A DNA stretch of 64,000 bases from an uncultured Flavobacteriaceae bacterium. GTDB lineage: Bacteria > Bacteroidota > Bacteroidia > Flavobacteriales > Flavobacteriaceae. Numbering within the stretch: the first letter of the stretch is position 1; the number at the start of each line of letters is the position of its first letter. The translations under genes and the position numbers were made by a program. The notes below the pieces were generated by a model. The model had not been told where the DNA came from. It ran no database searches and saw only the letters and a list, made by a program, of their open reading frames with translations. The DNA is taken from positions 113,323-177,322 of the forward strand of contig CANLWG010000015.1 of the NCBI GenBank assembly GCA_947494715.1, written 5' to 3'. Positions 40,361 to 51,400 of this stretch are shown in pieces.

Positions 40361-42406
40361 ATGGATAAAAAATTGAGTAAACGATCTGCGGATAATATTA
40401 GGGCCCTAGCCGTGGCAATGGTAGAAAAGGCCAAATCCGGGCATCCTGGAGGCCCAATGGGAGGTGCGGACTTTATGCATATTCTATATTCGGAATTTAT
40501 TAATTATGACCCATTGGATATGCACTGGCCCTTTAGGGACCGTTTCTTTATGGATGCGGGCCATCTTTCTTCCTTAATGTACGCCCAATATTTCGTATTA
40601 GGGAACTTTGAAAAAAAGGACATTGCTAACTTTAGGCAATGGGGTTCCGTGACTCCGGGACATCCCGAATTGGATGTGGCTAGAGGAATAGAAAATACAT
40701 CCGGCCCCCTAGGCCAGGGCCATACCATGGGAGTGGGTGCCGCCATTGCCGCCAAGTTCTTGAGTGCGCGTTTTGGCGATTGGATGGACTACAAGATTTA
40801 TGGCTATATATCCGATGGTGGAATACAGGAGGAGATTTCTCAAGGAGCGGGAAGACTTGCGGGCCACCTAGGGTTGAATAATTTTATTTTGTTCTATGAT
40901 GCCAACGACGTCCAGCTATCCACCAAAACCAAAGAGGTGACCTCCGAGAAAACGGCAATGAAGTATTTGGCCTGGGGCTGGAAAGTGGTTACCATAGACG
41001 GGCACGATCATGACGAGATAAGAAAAGCACTCAAGGAAGCCCATGAAGAACGGGAGAGGCCTACGCTCATTATGGGACGGACTATCATGGGTAAGGGAGC
41101 GATTGGAAAAGACGGTTCCCCGTACGAGGGATATACCGAATTACACGGTAAGCCCCTGGGGGACACCGGTGCGGACTATGAAAAAACGCTTAAAAATCTG
41201 GGCACAGACCCCAAAAATCCTTTTACTATTTATCCCGATGTCGAGAATTTCTATGATTCGGTAATTGAAAGGAAAAAAGCTGAAGCATTGGCCAAAAAGA
41301 AAGAAATAGCGGCCTGGAGGTCAAAAAATAAGCCCTTGGCCAAAAAATTGGAGCGGTTCCTTGGCGGGCGGCTTCCAACGCTTGATTTTGAATCTATAGA
41401 ACATAAAAAAGATTTAGCCACGCGGGCCGCTTCTTCCAATGTTTTGACCTATCTCGCCGATAAGGTTGAAAATATGATCGTTTCATCCGCCGACCTTTCC
41501 AATAGTGACAAAACCGATGGTTTCCTCCAGAAAACTACCGTAATGGGGAAGGGTGATTTTTCCGGGGCCTTTTTACAGGCCGGGGTTTCGGAGTTGACTA
41601 TGGCCGCGGTTGCCAATGGCATTGCCCTGCACGGTGGGATTATACCTGTGGTGGCAACCTTCTTCGTTTTCTCGGATTATATGAAACCGGCAATTCGTCT
41701 AAGTTGCATTCAGGAATTGCCTGTTAAGTTTATTTGGACACACGACGCCTTTAGGGTGGGAGAAGATGGGCCCACCCATCAACCTATAGAACATGAGGCA
41801 CAAATACGCCTCTTGGAGAAGGTAAGGAACCATAGCCATGGACAAAGTTTTTTGGCCCTGCGGCCTGCAGATTCCCAAGAGACCAGCGTAGCCTGGAAGA
41901 TGGCAATGGAAAATAACAAAACACCCACTGGTCTAATTTTGTCAAGACAGGGAATAAAGGACCTCCCAACAAACTCCATATCTAGATATAAGGCAGCCCT
42001 GGGTGCCCAAAAAGGAGGGTATCTAATTAAGGAAGAGTCAAATCCATATATGGTACTTGTGGCCAATGGTTCGGAAGTGGCAACTTTAATTGAAGCCGCA
42101 CACTATATAGAGGAGAGGTCGGGATTAAAGGTGAACATAGCCTCGATCCCATCTGAGGGTATGTTCAGACAAAATCCAAGAAGCTATCAAGAGCGTATCC
42201 TACCATCCAATAAACCCATATTTGGACTTACCGCCGGTCTCCCTGTGAATTTGGAGGCATTGGTCGGGCCCAATGGAAAGGTATTCGGTCTGGAACATTT
42301 TGGCTATTCCGCCCCGGCCGGAGTATTGGATGAAAAATTTGGGTTTACGGGAGAAAAGGTTTACGCCAAAGTGATGGACCATGTAAAAGGGTTATTTGAA
42401 TTTTAG
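40361..42406 (+). CDS. tkt: Transketolase (canonical full-length)
   Basis: VEKAKSGHPGGPMGGADF, GPLGQGHTMGVGAAIAAKFL, GDGG/IQEEISQGAGRLAG, DAFRVGEDGPTHQPIEHEAQ. Confidence 0.92.
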   Translation: MDKKLSKRSADNIRALAVAMVEKAKSGHPGGPMGGADFMHILYSEFINYDPLDMHWPFRDRFFMDAGHLSSLMYAQYFVLGNFEKKDIANFRQWGSVTPGHPELDVARGIENTSGPLGQGHTMGVGAAIAAKFLSARFGDWMDYKIYGYISDGGIQEEISQGAGRLAGHLGLNNFILFYDANDVQLSTKTKEVTSEKTAMKYLAWGWKVVTIDGHDHDEIRKALKEAHEERERPTLIMGRTIMGKGAIGKDGSPYEGYTELHGKPLGDTGADYEKTLKNLGTDPKNPFTIYPDVENFYDSVIERKKAEALAKKKEIAAWRSKNKPLAKKLERFLGGRLPTLDFESIEHKKDLATRAASSNVLTYLADKVENMIVSSADLSNSDKTDGFLQKTTVMGKGDFSGAFLQAGVSELTMAAVANGIALHGGIIPVVATFFVFSDYMKPAIRLSCIQELPVKFIWTHDAFRVGEDGPTHQPIEHEAQIRLLEKVRNHSHGQSFLALRPADSQETSVAWKMAMENNKTPTGLILSRQGIKDLPTNSISRYKAALGAQKGGYLIKEESNPYMVLVANGSEVATLIEAAHYIEERSGLKVNIASIPSEGMFRQNPRSYQERILPSNKPIFGLTAGLPVNLEALVGPNGKVFGLEHFGYSAPAGVLDEKFGFTGEKVYAKVMDHVKGLFEF

Positions 42407-42480
42407 ATATGGAAAGAAAGTGATAATTTGCATAAAAGCTCAAGTAAAGGAAAACGCTCAATTGTAAATAAAGGACCCAT

Positions 42481-44166
42481 GTGCCAATGCATCAGGATAA
42501 TTACACAATAGGGATCGATTTTGGTTCGGATTCAGTGCGTGCCTTATTGATTAATACAGATACTGGGGAGGAATTACGCTCATCCGTTCATTACTATAAA
42601 AGATGGAGCGAGGGCAAATACTGTGATGCGTCTAAAAATCAATTTAGGCAACATCCACTGGACTACATTGAAGGTTTAACAACTACTATCAATAATGTTT
42701 TAAATAACGTTGTCGAGGAAGTCAGGAAAAACATTGTCGGTATCGGTGTAGATACGACGGGATCCACCCCTGTGGCCGTTGATAAATTTGGAACACCCTT
42801 GGCCCTATTGGATGGATTCAAGGATAATCCGAACGCGATGTTCATACTTTGGAAGGATCACACGGCGGTCAGGGAAGCGGAAGAAATAAATGATTTATGC
42901 AGGCGATGGAAAGAGGATTATTCAAAATATTCGGGAGGTATTTATTCTTCGGAATGGTTTTGGGCCAAAATATTAAAAATTTCAAGAGAAGACGCCATGG
43001 TCTACAAGGCAGCACATTCCTGGGTGGAACACTGCGATTGGATTCCATTTCTATTGACAGGCTGCACTGATGTTCTTCGAATGAAAAGAAGTAGATGTGC
43101 TGCGGGACACAAGGCCCTATGGCATGCATCCTTTGGTGGTTTACCTCCAAATGATTTTTTTGTTGCGTTAGATCCTATTTTGGACGGACTAAGAGATCGA
43201 ATGTTTACAGAAACCTATACTTCCGATATCCCCGCAGGAAACCTATCCCAGAAATGGGCCGAAAAACTGGGTTTGTCCACCAATGTTGTCGTTGCCGTTG
43301 GAGCCTTTGATGCACATATGGGCGCAGTAGGTGGACAAATTGAACCCCACTACCTAACAAAAATCATAGGAACTTCAACTTGTGATATTTTGGTTGCGGA
43401 GAAAACGGCTAACGCAAGACTTGTACAAGGAATTTGTGGTCAAGTCGATGGTTCCGTCCTTCCCGGAATGATGGGGTTAGAGGCCGGGCAGTCTGCATTT
43501 GGGGACCTATATGCATGGTATAGAAATTTATTGGCATGGCCAATTAAGCATGTACTTGCAAACTCTACGTTAATCGACCGACCCAAACAAAACCAAATAA
43601 TAGAGGAAACGGTAGATGCAATTATTACCCAGTTAAGTGAGGCCGCATCTAAAGAACCTATAGGTTCTTCCGGTGAACTTACCCTGGACTGGATGAACGG
43701 ACGCCGAACACCAGATGCCAATCAGTATTTGAAAGGGGCTATAACCGGTTTAAATCTTGGAAGTACGGCTCCAAAAATATTCAGATCCTTAGTAGAATCA
43801 TCTTGTTTCGGAGCAAAGAAAATTGTGGATCGATTTATTTCAGAGGGTATTCCCATCAAGGGAGTTATAGCTTTGGGCGGTGTCGCAAAAAAGTCCACTT
43901 TTATTATGCAAATGATGGCAGATGTTCTCAATATGTCTATTAAGGTAGCATCTTCCGATCAAACCTGTGCTTTGGGTGCCGGTATGTTCGCCGCAACTGC
44001 GGCAGGAATCTACGATGATGTTTCACAAGCTGTAGAAAAAATGGGGAGCGGTTTTGACAGAATTTACATACCTAATATGCAAAATGTGAGAGCATATCAA
44101 GTGTTATACGAAAAATATGGAGACTTATGCAATACTATGGAAACACACATCATGAAACAGATATAA
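42481..44166 (+). CDS. araB: FGGY carbohydrate kinase, ribulokinase-like
   Basis: TIGIDFGSDSVRALLINTDTGEELRSSVHYYKRW, KIIGTSTCDILVA, VIALGGVAKKSTFIMQMMADVLNM. Confidence 0.88.
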   Translation: MPMHQDNYTIGIDFGSDSVRALLINTDTGEELRSSVHYYKRWSEGKYCDASKNQFRQHPLDYIEGLTTTINNVLNNVVEEVRKNIVGIGVDTTGSTPVAVDKFGTPLALLDGFKDNPNAMFILWKDHTAVREAEEINDLCRRWKEDYSKYSGGIYSSEWFWAKILKISREDAMVYKAAHSWVEHCDWIPFLLTGCTDVLRMKRSRCAAGHKALWHASFGGLPPNDFFVALDPILDGLRDRMFTETYTSDIPAGNLSQKWAEKLGLSTNVVVAVGAFDAHMGAVGGQIEPHYLTKIIGTSTCDILVAEKTANARLVQGICGQVDGSVLPGMMGLEAGQSAFGDLYAWYRNLLAWPIKHVLANSTLIDRPKQNQIIEETVDAIITQLSEAASKEPIGSSGELTLDWMNGRRTPDANQYLKGAITGLNLGSTAPKIFRSLVESSCFGAKKIVDRFISEGIPIKGVIALGGVAKKSTFIMQMMADVLNMSIKVASSDQTCALGAGMFAATAAGIYDDVSQAVEKMGSGFDRIYIPNMQNVRAYQVLYEKYGDLCNTMETHIMKQI

Positions 44167-44167
44167 G

Positions 44168-44863
44168 ATGGGCTACAAAACTCTAAAAGAAGAGGCCTAT
44201 GAGGCTAATATGCAATTGCCCAGTCTCGGATTAGTCCTATTCACATTTGGCAATGCAAGTGCAGTGGATAGGTATAAAGGTGTTTTCGCCATTAAACCAA
44301 GTGGGGTGCCTTACGTAGACTTAGAACCAGGGGATATGGTCATTTGTGATTTTGATTCAAAAATTGTTGAAGGCAAAATGCGTCCTTCCTCAGATACCAA
44401 AACGCATGCCGTTTTATACAAAGAATGGTCGGATATTGGCGGAGTGGTACACACACATTCCACCTATGGCACTGCTTGGGCGCAAGCCATAAAGGACATT
44501 CCTATTTTTGGAACTACCCATGCCGATCACCTGGTTGTAGATATCCCTTGTGCCTCACCCATGAAGGATGAATATATTCAAGGTAATTACGAACATATGA
44601 CAGGGTATCAAATCATTGATTGTTTAAACGAACGCGATTTGGATTACCATGAAATTGGCATGATTCTGGTAGGGAGCCATGCGCCCTTTAGCTGGGGAAA
44701 AACGGCAGCCGAGGCAGTGTACCATAGTGCCATATGCGAGGAAGTAGCCAAAATGGCCTTCCTTACCCAACAGATAAACCCCAATACTCCTACTTTAAAG
44801 GACGCTCTAAAGAAAAAGCATTATGAGCGCAAACATGGAAAGGATGCTTACTATGGTCAGTGA
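44168..44863 (+). CDS. araD: Class II aldolase family, L-ribulose-5-phosphate 4-epimerase-like
   Basis: FGNASAVDRYKGVFAIKPSGVPY, MRPSSDTKTHAVLYKEWSDIGGVVHTHSTYGTAWAQA, TTHADHLVVDIPCASPM. Confidence 0.92.
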   Translation: MGYKTLKEEAYEANMQLPSLGLVLFTFGNASAVDRYKGVFAIKPSGVPYVDLEPGDMVICDFDSKIVEGKMRPSSDTKTHAVLYKEWSDIGGVVHTHSTYGTAWAQAIKDIPIFGTTHADHLVVDIPCASPMKDEYIQGNYEHMTGYQIIDCLNERDLDYHEIGMILVGSHAPFSWGKTAAEAVYHSAICEEVAKMAFLTQQINPNTPTLKDALKKKHYERKHGKDAYYGQ

Positions 44864-44933
44864 TGTTGAAGATGTATTTTATAAATCCTCTGGTTTATTA
44901 TGAGTAGATTCCCTTTTTAATCATATCGGTCCC

Positions 44934-46322
44934 ATGAAAAAATTAACACCCAGAATACGTCATACTGTCTTTCTCCTTCTAATGTCATGTCTTTGCTCAA
45001 ACAGTGACCAACTATTTGGACAAATGCAGAAATTGCAAATAGGAAACGACCATCGGTTTTTAGTAAACGAAGATGGAAGTCCCTTCGTATGGATCGGGGA
45101 GACCAATTGGTTTTTTGCGAAGTTGCCTCCCGCTACCCTGGATCTTATTTTGGAAGTGCGAAGTACACAGGGATTTACGGTAATGTCCGTGAGTTGTAGG
45201 GAAGATTTATATAATGGACTCGGAGGGCCGGGCAGCATAGCATCCCCAAATGAAGCATGGTGGTCCTACCTTGATCGGTACATTAAAAAAGCAGACGAAA
45301 AAAATTTATATGTTGCGATTACCTTGGGGTGGTGGGGACTGGCCAAAAACAATAGCGCAGAAGACTTGTTCACTTATGGCAAATGGGTGGGTAATCGATA
45401 TAAGGACAACGATAATGTTATTTGGCTGACCTTGGGAGAATCCGGTAGCCACAAAAGAAAAGAAACGTTGTCCGACTCCAAAATAGAAGCACTTGTAAAC
45501 GGTATAAGAGCCGGTGATACCGGTAACAAACTCTTGACCATACATGCGGACTATCAGCGAGGTTCAAGTATCTCAGATAACGGGGAACTTTGTGATTTTA
45601 ACAACTGGCAGACCAGTCAATGGGATGCCCCGACAACTTTACCACGTGCTAGTCCCCCAATCGGGCAAGGTACGGTGTGGGACGTCATTCAATATGACTA
45701 TAACAAAATGTACGATGGCAATCCAAGACCCACATTAGACTCCGAGGCCAAATACGAAAACAATAAGGATTTTTGCGGTTCCACGCCATTTGTTATCAGG
45801 CGCAGGGCCTACTTTACCATCTTTGCAGGGGCCTTTGGGCACACTTATGGAGCGGGAGGAATATGGGACGGACTGATTTCAAGGACCAGTTGTAGTGCAA
45901 GTGCATTGGAGGCTCTAAGATATCCAGGATCTATTCAGATAGGCTATTTAAGTAAATTTCTCCACGGTCTGAAAAATGACTTTTTAAAATTGTGCCCGGA
46001 CCAAAGTATAATTACTGATGGGAATTCTGAAGATTACGACTATCACATCCAAGCAACTTTGGCAAATGACAAAAGTTTTGCATTGGTATACTCCGCAAGT
46101 GATTCGCCCTATACCCTAGATCTATCCAAACTATCAAAAAAATCGATATCATCCTTTTGGTATAACCCTCGCACTGGTCAGTATCATACTCAAGAAAAAC
46201 TGGATTTGAACAAAGAGACAAAAGTTCAAAAATTCGACCCGCCCGGAGAATTTGGAAGTGAAAAGGACTGGGTTTTAGTTGTAGGGGAAATGGAACGTAT
46301 CAATCATTTTGCTTTTAATTGA
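44934..46322 (+). CDS. Divergent DUF4038/GH140-like secreted protein
   Basis: N-terminal signal; LQIGNDHRFLVNEDGSPFVWIGETNWFFAKLPPATLDLILEVRSTQGFTVM, VGNRYKDNDNVIWLTLGE, FAGAFGHTYGAGGIWDG, WYNPRTG. Confidence 0.72.
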   Translation: MKKLTPRIRHTVFLLLMSCLCSNSDQLFGQMQKLQIGNDHRFLVNEDGSPFVWIGETNWFFAKLPPATLDLILEVRSTQGFTVMSVSCREDLYNGLGGPGSIASPNEAWWSYLDRYIKKADEKNLYVAITLGWWGLAKNNSAEDLFTYGKWVGNRYKDNDNVIWLTLGESGSHKRKETLSDSKIEALVNGIRAGDTGNKLLTIHADYQRGSSISDNGELCDFNNWQTSQWDAPTTLPRASPPIGQGTVWDVIQYDYNKMYDGNPRPTLDSEAKYENNKDFCGSTPFVIRRRAYFTIFAGAFGHTYGAGGIWDGLISRTSCSASALEALRYPGSIQIGYLSKFLHGLKNDFLKLCPDQSIITDGNSEDYDYHIQATLANDKSFALVYSASDSPYTLDLSKLSKKSISSFWYNPRTGQYHTQEKLDLNKETKVQKFDPPGEFGSEKDWVLVVGEMERINHFAFN

Positions 46323-46470
46323 GATATTTATAATACCCATTTAATCAACGGATTTTGGTGGAGTATCTAAAGATAGAATAGTCTAAGAAAACGTTCTTTT
46401 TACGAAATCGAAAAAAACAACATGGTATACAATAGTTTTGTCTACCGTAGTTGTTGATTTTACTATCGGA

Positions 46471-47070
46471 CTAAGACTCCTGTTTTAAATCCACACCAAA
46501 TAATAAAAAGAAAATTTGATCCATTTTACCGTCAAGGGCTTTGCGTATTATGGAAAATGCTTTGGTAATATGACCTTCAACCGATTTCGTAGAAATATTC
46601 AAATACTCGGCGATTTCAATATTGCTAAGACCGTCTTGTTTGCTTAACAAAAAAACTTGCTGGCATTTTGGCGGTAGATTTTTAATTTCCTTTTTCACAT
46701 TTGCAATAAGTCTTTCCAAAGAATTTTCGGAATCCTCCTGAACGAATACCTTTAGGGAGTCGATATGTACTTTTTCCAATGAAAAAACAGGTCTTCTTTT
46801 TCGATATTGGTCAATAAACCCATTATAGACAGATTTGTACAAATAATTTGTTAGGTCGATATCATCCTTTAAATTTTTGCGCTGTTTCCAGATTTTCATA
46901 AAAACGTTCTGAACAATATCCTCGGACAGATCATAATCGCCGATAAGTCCAAAGGCATAGGTGCATAGCTTATGATGGTAGGTTTCTACCAAATAGGTAT
47001 ACGCTTTTGAATCTCCCTTTTTTAAACCTTTAACAAAGGCAACCTCATTAATAAAATCGATTTTCATCAT
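46471..47070 (-). CDS. ECF RNA polymerase sigma factor (FecI-like)
   Basis: Sigma-70 r2 (DYDLSEDIVQNVFMKIWKQR) and r4 (LPPKCQQVFLLSKQDGLSNIEIAEYLNISTKSVEGHITKAF). Confidence 0.93.
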   Translation of the reverse strand: MMKIDFINEVAFVKGLKKGDSKAYTYLVETYHHKLCTYAFGLIGDYDLSEDIVQNVFMKIWKQRKNLKDDIDLTNYLYKSVYNGFIDQYRKRRPVFSLEKVHIDSLKVFVQEDSENSLERLIANVKKEIKNLPPKCQQVFLLSKQDGLSNIEIAEYLNISTKSVEGHITKAFSIIRKALDGKMDQIFFLLFGVDLKQES

Positions 47071-47158
47071 GCAAAAATTGTGGTTTTTTTGACAAAGTAT
47101 AAAAATAATTAGTAAAAAAGTAAGGGATGCGTAAAATTAGCGCGTTTTAATTAATAGT

Positions 47159-48340
47159 ATGATGTCTCGAACAAATCAAAGCCTGATGGCAAAATACTTC
47201 ACGAAGCAAGCATCTCTTTCTGAACTGGATGAGCTTTCTAAGTGGATTGAAAACGACGCCGATAAGGAAGAGTTTATAAAGTATGCAAAAATCAATCATG
47301 CAATCGATTTCAATATGAAAAAGTTTGGTTCGGACAAATCCAAAAAGCGGTTATTACAATTTATTGAGCAGGAAAAGAAGGCCCATAAAATACGAAGAGC
47401 CTTAAATTATGTAAAATATGCGGCAGTAGTCTTGGTTTTTCTGGGTATCGGGTATTTTTTTAGAAATGGGCTTCCAGAAAACAAGCAAGGTCCAATAGAG
47501 GAAAAAGCCAATAGCCCCTTGGTGGTTGATGATAAAATCAAGGTAGGTACGGATAAGGCCATCCTGACTTTGGAGGATGGTTCACAAATCGATTTGGAAA
47601 AGGGAAAAACCATACGTACAAAAAACGTAAAAAGTAATGGTGAAGAGTTGGTGTATGATTCTTCGCATAAAAGGAGTGCTGAGACAGCCTACAATTACCT
47701 CACCATTCCACGAGGGGGTCAATTTCACGTAAAATTAGCAGATGGAACCTTGGTGTGGCTTAACTCGGAAAGCCAGTTAAAGTACCCTGTGGCTTTTATA
47801 GAGGGGGAAACAAGGAATGTGGAGTTGGTCTATGGTGAAGCTTATTTTGAGGTATCCCCGAGCACCGTACACAAAGGGGCAACATTTAAGGTTTTAAACG
47901 TATCCCAAGAGATAGAGGTTCTAGGAACGGAGTTTAATGTAAAGGCCTATAAGGACGAAACGAATATTTATACCACATTGGTGGAGGGCAAAGTAACCAT
48001 TAGTACGGCCACGGCAAAGCGAGTTTTGGAGCCTGATCAGCAGTCTAATTTGGACCTTAAGAATAACAGCATTAGCGTTAACCCCGCCAATGTAATCCAT
48101 GAAACATCATGGAGAAAGGGGCTCTTTAGTTTTAAGGGCAAATCTTTGGAAGAGATTGCCAAGGTACTATCCCGGTGGTACGATGTAGATATACTATTTT
48201 CCAGCCCAGAACTTAAAACCGTAAAGTTTAATGGCGTGTTAAGTAAAGAAGAAACCATAGAGGAAATATTAAACAGTATTTTAACTACCAATTTTATAAA
48301 TGCCTATGAGATAAAGAACAAAACCATTACAATAAAATAA
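47159..48340 (+). CDS. FecR family anti-sigma factor
   Basis: One TM segment, YLTIPRGGQFHVKLADGTLVWLNSESQLKYPVAF, DUF4974-like C-terminus. Confidence 0.93.
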   Translation: MMSRTNQSLMAKYFTKQASLSELDELSKWIENDADKEEFIKYAKINHAIDFNMKKFGSDKSKKRLLQFIEQEKKAHKIRRALNYVKYAAVVLVFLGIGYFFRNGLPENKQGPIEEKANSPLVVDDKIKVGTDKAILTLEDGSQIDLEKGKTIRTKNVKSNGEELVYDSSHKRSAETAYNYLTIPRGGQFHVKLADGTLVWLNSESQLKYPVAFIEGETRNVELVYGEAYFEVSPSTVHKGATFKVLNVSQEIEVLGTEFNVKAYKDETNIYTTLVEGKVTISTATAKRVLEPDQQSNLDLKNNSISVNPANVIHETSWRKGLFSFKGKSLEEIAKVLSRWYDVDILFSSPELKTVKFNGVLSKEETIEEILNSILTTNFINAYEIKNKTITIK

Positions 48341-48411
48341 GAAAAGGGGAATAAAGTATATACCTGGACAGTACGCTGCTTTTATCCCCTCTTTGAATCA
48401 ATTGATTAAAA

Positions 48412-51400
48412 ATGTTTAACCAACTAATACTCAAATTTATGAAAATTAAATTTACCAACCATCTTTTCCGTAAGTGGAAAGAGCTACTGAAGTTCATCAT
48501 GAGAACCTTTATATTCTTACTTTGTTCCACGGTATTTGGTTTTACTTCCGGCGACATTTTCTCACAGAACACCAAAATCCGAATTGACAAAGATCAGCTG
48601 GCATCTATTGATGAAGTCTTTGATTTGCTACGAGATCAGACCGAATACACGTTTATATACCAAGAAGATCTTTTTAAGAACGCACCCAAAGTACAACTAA
48701 AAAAAGGTATCATTCGCGCCAATAAATTATTGAAGTCTTGTTTTTCCGGTAAGGATTTCAAATTAGATTTTAAAGGCAATAAAATAGTAATTATCGCAAC
48801 CGATTCTTCAGGCACGGATCAGCAAACATATACGGTTACCGGTATTGTTACGGACAAGGATGATGTGCCCTTACCTGGTGCTAGTGTGTTCGTTATCGGG
48901 ACCACAACGGGAACCCAGGCCGATTTTGATGGTAATTTCACAATAACCGTTCCAGAGGGAGGGGTTCTTGAGATTACCTATTTAGGGTACTCTTCCCAAC
49001 GTTTTACCATCACTCAGGACGAGGACCTGCAAATCCAGTTGCAGGAGGATGCTGCATCCTTGAACGAAGTAGTCGTAATCGGATATGGTACTGCTATCAA
49101 GAAAGATTTAACAGGAGCCGTCTCCTCTTTTGATCAAAAAGCGGTGGATCGCCAACCGGGGGCAACCGATGTTTCCGAATTGATGAGAGGGGCCGTGCCG
49201 GGGCTTAACGTGGGCACAAGTACGGGGCCATCGGGAAACTCAAGCTTAATCGTAAGGGGTATTACTTCTTTTAGCACGGACGACGACGACCCTACCTTCG
49301 GGGCAAATAATGCGCCCTTATTGGTAGTGGATGATGTTATCTTTCAAGGAAGTATCTCCAGTATCAATCCAGCCGATATTGCCAGTGTCAATGTATTGAA
49401 AGATGCCAGCGCCGCCGCGGTATACGGATCCAGGGCAGCATCCGGGGTAATTATTATTACCACAAAAAAAGGGACAACCGGAAAACCGACGATAAACCTA
49501 AGGAGTGCCGTGGGGTTTGCGCATGTCGGCATTATTGAAGAAGTCTATGGACCTGGGGAATATTTGGATTATAAAGGGGAAGTCTTCGACGTAATAGATG
49601 GTAGCAATGAATTGGGGTATTATCAGGATCCCAATAACCTGCCGGATGGTGTTACATTGAACAACTGGTTGGAATATGACGGACTTGGGGGAACACAGAC
49701 CGATCCTGTGGAAATATGGTTGGATAGATTGGAAATGAGCGACATTGAAAAAGAAAACTTCAGGCAAGGAAACATATTGGATTGGAGGGATATCATTTTC
49801 CAAGTGGGTCTTAGGACCAATAACACGATCAGTATTTCCGGTAAAACTGAAAATATAAGTTACTATACCTCCTTGGGCCATGTAAGTAATGAAGGTATCC
49901 TGCTTTTCGAAAAAGATGAAACACTTAGAGGTAGGTTAAACCTAGAGATGAAAATCAGTGATTTTTTGTCGGCAGGCGTTAATTTACAAGCCTTTACTAG
50001 AACAGCTCCTACGAATTTACCCAATCATTTGCTGATTTATGATCGGCAAAGCCCATATGGCAGTTTGTTCTATGACGATGGGGAATTTAGGCATCTTCCT
50101 TATGATGATGCTTTGGCCACCAACCCTTTTTTATGGGAGTATCAGGATAATAGTTTCAAACAGCGAGAGCTTTTTACCAACATCTTCGCAAAAGTGAAAT
50201 TACCCTATGGTTTTTCGTTTCGGGTCAATTGGTCCAACCGTGCCAATTATGTCCAGGATTACCGATTTACACCCGTGATAGCTACCTTGGGAGAAGGAGG
50301 CGATGTTGGTTCAAGAAGGGATCTATATAGTCAACGATGGATGGTGGACAACATCCTGAACTGGAACAAGACCTTTGGGGACGTCCACAACTTTGATATA
50401 ACCTTCTTGTTTAATATTGAAGAAGCGGAGACATTTAATAGCTTTCAATCCAATTCTGAATTCAGACCCAATGATAAGCTTTCGTATCATAACCTGGCAC
50501 TTGGCATCAATCCTGCCCTGTCTAATGATGATACGCGTTCTACGGCCGATGCGGTAATGGGAAGATTGAGCTATAATTTGCTCAATCGCTATTACTTGAC
50601 CGCCACCGTCAGACGGGACGGCTATTCGGCTTTTGGAGTGAACAATCCCAGGGCGACATTTCCATCTGTTTCCCTGGGATGGAGGTTATCTGAGGAGAGT
50701 TTTATGGAAAAGGCGGAGTTTATCGATAATCTTAAATTAAGAGCATCATGGGGGCGGAACGGAAACAGGGATATTGGGGTCTATTCGGCTTTATCACAGT
50801 TAGAAGGTGTTCCCTACATTTATGACCAATCTACCGTAATAGGGGTCAGTGCTTCCGAACTTGCCAACTTGGATTTAAAATGGGAGACCACGGAGGCTTA
50901 TAATGCCGGCTTGGACTTTGGCCTTTTTGGCTCACGTATATCCGGGTCTATAGATGCATATTATAGTTTGACCGATGACCTGCTACTACAACGATCATTA
51001 CCTAGAATCACAGGTTTTCAAAATGTCTTTGCCAACCTAGGGGAGGTAGAGAATAAAGGACTGGAAATAGCACTGAATACAGTGAATATTGATACAGATA
51101 ATTTTAGGTGGAGTTCCAACCTTGTATTTTCGTTCAACCGAAACAAGATTAAAAGTCTTTATGGTGATATCGTTGATGTATTGGATGATGAAGGCAACGT
51201 CATCGGGCAACGTGAAGAAGATGACATAGAGAACGATTGGTATATAGGCCATGCCATAGATGAGATTTTCGATTATAAGATAATCGGGGTATGGCAGTTA
51301 GGTGAAGAGGAAGAGGCGGAGACCTTTGGAAGGGTTCCTGGAGATTTTAAGATTTTGGATGCCAATGAGGACGGTATAATCGATTTTGATGATCAGGTTT

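Noticed and set aside
46422-46433. ATGGTATACAAT, a one-mismatch operator-like site
   Set aside because: Lies between convergent genes (araD/DUF4038 side and sigma factor), not upstream of a start; likely chance.
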